Position numbers and translations under genes: made by a program
The notes under the pieces: generated by a model
The model's input: the letters and a program-made list of their open reading frames with translations, nothing else
What the model was told of the DNA's origin: nothing
Database searches by the model: none
Assembly (NCBI RefSeq): GCF_013373865.1
Contig: NC_050473.1
Span: forward strand, 3,224,001 to 3,288,000
From: Monomorium pharaonis
Lineage: Eukaryota > Arthropoda > Insecta > Hymenoptera > Formicidae
Reading direction: 5' to 3'
Length of the DNA stretch: 64,000 nt
Shown here: piece after piece, positions 60,069 to 64,000 of the stretch
Position numbering within the stretch: the first letter of the stretch is position 1
Layout: each line of letters begins with the position of its first letter

Positions 60069-63000
60069 CTGTAGCGTAAACATACACAATCCTGTTCACC
60101 GAGATGCTCTCGACTGCAGTTCTACTGATCAACTGACCGAAGAAACAAAAGTCCTGTTCGCTTTGTGATTTCCCCCGCCCTTAAGTTAAATTGCCCTACC
60201 ACTACGTACGATGTATTAGACAAAAAAGTTCTAAAGCTATTCAAGAAAAAGAATTATCTAAAGTAAATAGGTGGTCATGACAAGTAAGCAGGTACCAATC
60301 TGTTCTATGGCAGGTAACCATATCTATATTTTAACGTAAATAATATCTAATGTATATATTAGATTTTTAATGATTTGCATTGTATTATATTTCACGGTGC
60401 TCTTTCTCTTCGTCACTAAATCAACAAAATTTCAATCGTATCTATATCTAATTATTAATATTTTAATCAAAGATAATTGAACTAGAACAATTTCAGCTTG
60501 ATCCTTGCGCAAGAAATAATATTGAAAATGGAGAAAATGTGTAAAAAACGAGTTTATGCCAAGAAACTTACAATATGATCGCATTAATTTTGTTATCCTA
60601 ATTATTAGTAATTCTGTAAAATAAAGCGAATCTTTGTCTTGCCTCTCCCAGATAGGAAACTTTTGCAAAAGTTGTTACATTTTGCGGAAGCTGAAAGTAT
60701 GTATATCTTTTGCTACAAAGAAATTTTGTGATTATCATTTGTAAATCTAAGTATTTATTCAGTTATTTATCAAATACAAATTTACAAATAATATATTTGA
60801 AATATTATGTATGTTTCATTCTGTTTCAAATTTCTTTGTAAACTTTTATTGAAGAATACTTGAATAATAATTGTAAAATTTCATGCTATAAAACTTTACT
60901 TTTGTTTTGCAATTATTTGTACAAATAATAATTAAAAAATTATTTTTTAATAAATATTCAGCAATAATTGTGTTTAGATTCATCATTATATTTTATGCAA
61001 GCATTTGTTCTAACATTGATTTTTTTAAAGATCTACATGTTGCATAAATTAAATTTAAAATTAATTATTTTTAAAATTAATTTTATAATTACGATATATT
61101 ATACATTACTTTTTAAATTAAAATGATGCTAAACTTTTTTTGTATGCTTTCCTATCTGGGTCTAATATCTAAATTTGGAAGAATCTATGGAATTAAATGC
61201 AATTTGTACATTTTGTTTTTATATAACGTTAATTATCCAGAGATTCATAATATATTAGACATTTTCTCTGCAGATTTTATACTGAAATGAAAACAGATGT
61301 GCGTTTCATAATGAATGATTCATTCAATTTTTACTTAATCATTAACAGATACCTGCAATAAAGATAGTCTCATTTCTTCCTACATTTCTTGTTAGTTTAT
61401 TTTACTTTCTGCTAGTTAACAAACTGCTTATTTTTTTTTAGATTTCTTGTTAGCTTACTTTCTGTTAGTTAACAAACTGCTGTATTGTCCCTTTCCCAAT
61501 CGCACGATTGTTTTCGATTTCTAGCAAAGATTACGTATCTTAAGGTCCGAAAGAATGATTAGAAAACGTCAAAAAGATACAAATATCAACTATACAAATA
61601 CCAACTGGTAAATGACCATAATGATAAAAATGCGATAAGACTGTCTGTCTGCAAGACGCAAAATATTTACATTACATTGCGTGATCGATGAAGTATTCTG
61701 TTACATTTAACAAATATATTCATTTAAATAATTACACAAGTTTCTTCCTCAACAATTACGTTTTATATCAAGAACCTATTTATCATAATGATGAAAGTTT
61801 CCTGCAATTATTTTGCAATTATCAAAATAGCTGTATTAATATAATTATTAATAATATAATAATAATATTATTATGTAAATGCATATTACATTATATTATT
61901 ATACCGAGATATCGTCAATAAAAGCCGGATAAAGTTGCATTACGCTGGTGAAATCATAATGCGATCTACAAATGTAGCTTTTAATAACTCTCTTCGATTT
62001 TCTATAAAATTTAATTGTCATTTTTATACATGTTTTAAATTTATACGATTGAACGATGTCATTTGGTTGACTCATTGTCGAGATTCTTAGGTTTGTGTGT
62101 GAATATGTGGAGGAAAAGAGGGAAGACTTTTTTTAACCCTTTATGACCATAAAAGTGAAAGTAGAAGTTTCAACAAAACTCAGCATGAAGACATTTAAAA
62201 AATCCCCAAAATTATAAATATTTTTTGACTTACCTGACTGTTGCTTTCCCACATATACAACCCTTCTTTCGTATATCAAAGGACCCGAATCGAAACAAAA
62301 TTATAGTTCGGTTTCTTGACAAATAAAGAAAACCGAAATTGTAATATTTAATAGTAATTTAAATAACTAAATCTGTAGAAGAGGCGAAGGTTGATTTGAA
62401 TTGTCTCTATCAACTCATTGCACAAAAAAGAAAAACAAAAGATGACCAAAAAATGGTTCAAAGCGTTTGTAACATCAAATGGATCTTAACCATAAGCACT
62501 ACCGTAACACAGAAGCGCAGCAGAACTGTGCTAATTATTTATCACACGGAGTGTGAGTTATACATTTGAAACACGCATAACGTTACATTGGTTCTGTCAT
62601 CATCGAAATATTATTAAAATGTCCAGCCAAAAAAAGAACACAAAAAATTTAAATAAATTGTATAAATTTGTAGAAAATAAATTGCAAGGACCGTAAATCG
62701 AAAATAATTTAATAATCCGGTTATGACTTGGACGTTTTAAATTTTAAATTTAACAATTTCAATACGGTTTCGGTCTGACTAAAAAAAAAAACGGTTATAA
62801 AACGATTATTGATTCCGGTTCCGGTCCGGCCCTTGAATTAAAATAGAAGAATTTTATTACTAACACTACTTACAAATTCTGTAACCTAGTCACCGATTTT
62901 CCCGATCGTGTTTCTCTAAATGATACTTCATATTCTGCGTTTATATCTCGGCTGGCAAATGTTTGTAAATACCTTCGTAACGTTCTGCAAATTCAGCTGA

Positions 63001-64000
63001 AATAGCACGAAATCTTTAAGACCGTACGACTCACTCTACTTTAAACGATAATGACAGACTTTACACAAATAACGAAAAAGTAGCTTAAAAGTTTCTTAAT
63101 GCAATTCTCGCTGGGCGCGACACTTTTCATTCGCAAGGACAGATTTACACAGCTTACAGCTTCATCTTTCTCTTTATTGACTACTTTAATTCTGCTACCA
63201 TCTCTATTTATACTTGCGCAATTTATTTCTGACACTTTAACGTACACCTACAGAAGTAATATGCAACTTATCTCTCTCTATCCATTTTATATGAATAATC
63301 TTAATTATATATTGTTAAGGAATATTTATTCATTCGTTTTACTTCCTTTTATCGGATTGAAGATTTATCTATCACTTATTATCTGTCACTTTTTCGCTTC
63401 TATATTTTCCTCCTGTCCCGTAAATGATTAGGATAATGAGAGAAAATGAAATCGATCGATGTTTCGTCGGTTGTGGGGTGAAATCGCGTGGCGAGGGGAA
63501 AGTCAGTCGATATTTGCATTCTCTCGCGTATGGTGAGTCACACGGTCCCGTCTCGATTTCCCGCTTTGGGATTGGAACGACCTAGTAGTAGGAACCAAGT
63601 ACTGTGATAAGACGGTACAGAGAGATAAGACAAAAAGAAAGGTTTCTGTTTGAGCTAGGGAAGGGAGTTTAGAACGTTCATACTGTATACGTGGAAGCGC
63701 ATAACTGCGTTAGTGATGCCATCTTGACGTTTTAATCTGGTCGACCTGCAAATTATCCTCGACCGATCTACCCGCCAAAAAACGGGAAATTGAAAATGTC
63801 AAAAAAGCTGATGACGAAGGAAAAGCAAAAGAAAGAATATCAGCGAAACGAAAGCCTAAAAGTGAAAACCTATCCAACAAACTGACACCTTTTCACTTTA
63901 AATGGAAAAGAAATATTTTTTTTACCTATTTTCTTAACAACATGTGCGAGAGTTTAGCGCAGAGATCAGAGTCAAATGGACGACAATGAGCTTATTTTGT
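60069..64000. other. Upstream region of the BTB-Psq gene, no coding exon seen
   Basis: Mostly A/T-rich. Since the first coding exon is preceded by a splice acceptor, the promoter and untranslated first exon of the BTB-Psq gene lie here or beyond the window. The stretch 63430-63780 has a more balanced composition and could be promoter-proximal. A patch near 62680-62840 with repeated CGGTTCCGGTCCGG-like words looks like repeat remnant. Confidence 0.5.

Noticed and set aside
60033..60089. N-terminal extension of the BTB frame beginning MCMFTLQ
   Set aside because: It reads across a likely splice acceptor (GCTACAG at 60069); MSTSQQYCLRWNN is the usual start form for insect BTB proteins.

Overview
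This window is animal nuclear DNA, most likely from an insect and probably a hymenopteran such as an ant. Genes have many small exons with clean GT-AG junctions. Intergenic DNA is AT-rich and full of microsatellites, short inverted-repeat (MITE-like) elements and a mariner copy. One gene pairs an insect-type BTB domain with a pipsqueak DNA-binding domain. The taxon is an inference; no rRNA, mitochondrial or other species-diagnostic sequence was seen.

Layout. 1-9.4 kb has no recognisable gene. It holds microsatellites and a 2.6 kb terminal-inverted-repeat element (6724-9339) carrying a large A/T simple-repeat array. 9.4-39.2 kb holds two tandem, same-strand genes for secreted zinc metalloproteinases of the M12B (ADAM/ADAMTS-like) family: gene A (9465-30922, 16 coding exons plus one duplicate exon, 771/772 aa) and gene B (33171-39215, 14 coding exons, 631 aa). 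I joined every exon by hand, and both reading frames stay open from a signal peptide to a stop, with matching intron phases between paralogues. Gene A introns carry a mariner transposon, several MITEs and one orphan exon-like sequence on the opposite strand. 40.4-44.5 kb holds two short conserved genes, head to head: the meiotic recombination factor PSMC3IP/Hop2 (minus) and the mitochondrial complex I subunit NDUFA9 (plus). 48.3-49.8 kb carries most of a minus-strand leucine-rich-repeat surface protein, with a CpG-rich block (50.4-51.3 kb) upstream that may be its promoter region. 56.5-60.0 kb carries a minus-strand BTB-Psq transcription factor.

Most interesting point. Gene A has two alternative versions of one tiny exon (22126-22178 and 24262-24317). 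By alignment to ADAMTS catalytic domains from memory, this exon encodes the cysteine-bounded S2' loop just upstream of the zinc motif, a loop that shapes the substrate pocket. Either exon alone keeps the frame, while including both or neither gives an early stop. This is the arithmetic of mutually exclusive splicing and would give one protease two specificities. Gene B has a single version of the exon without the cysteine pair, no basic cleavage site at the end of its prodomain, and a lysine-rich repeat tail where gene A has Thr/Asn-rich sequence plus a PLAC-like six-cysteine domain.

The remaining single-copy genes look ordinary and do not obviously work together; their adjacency is positional.
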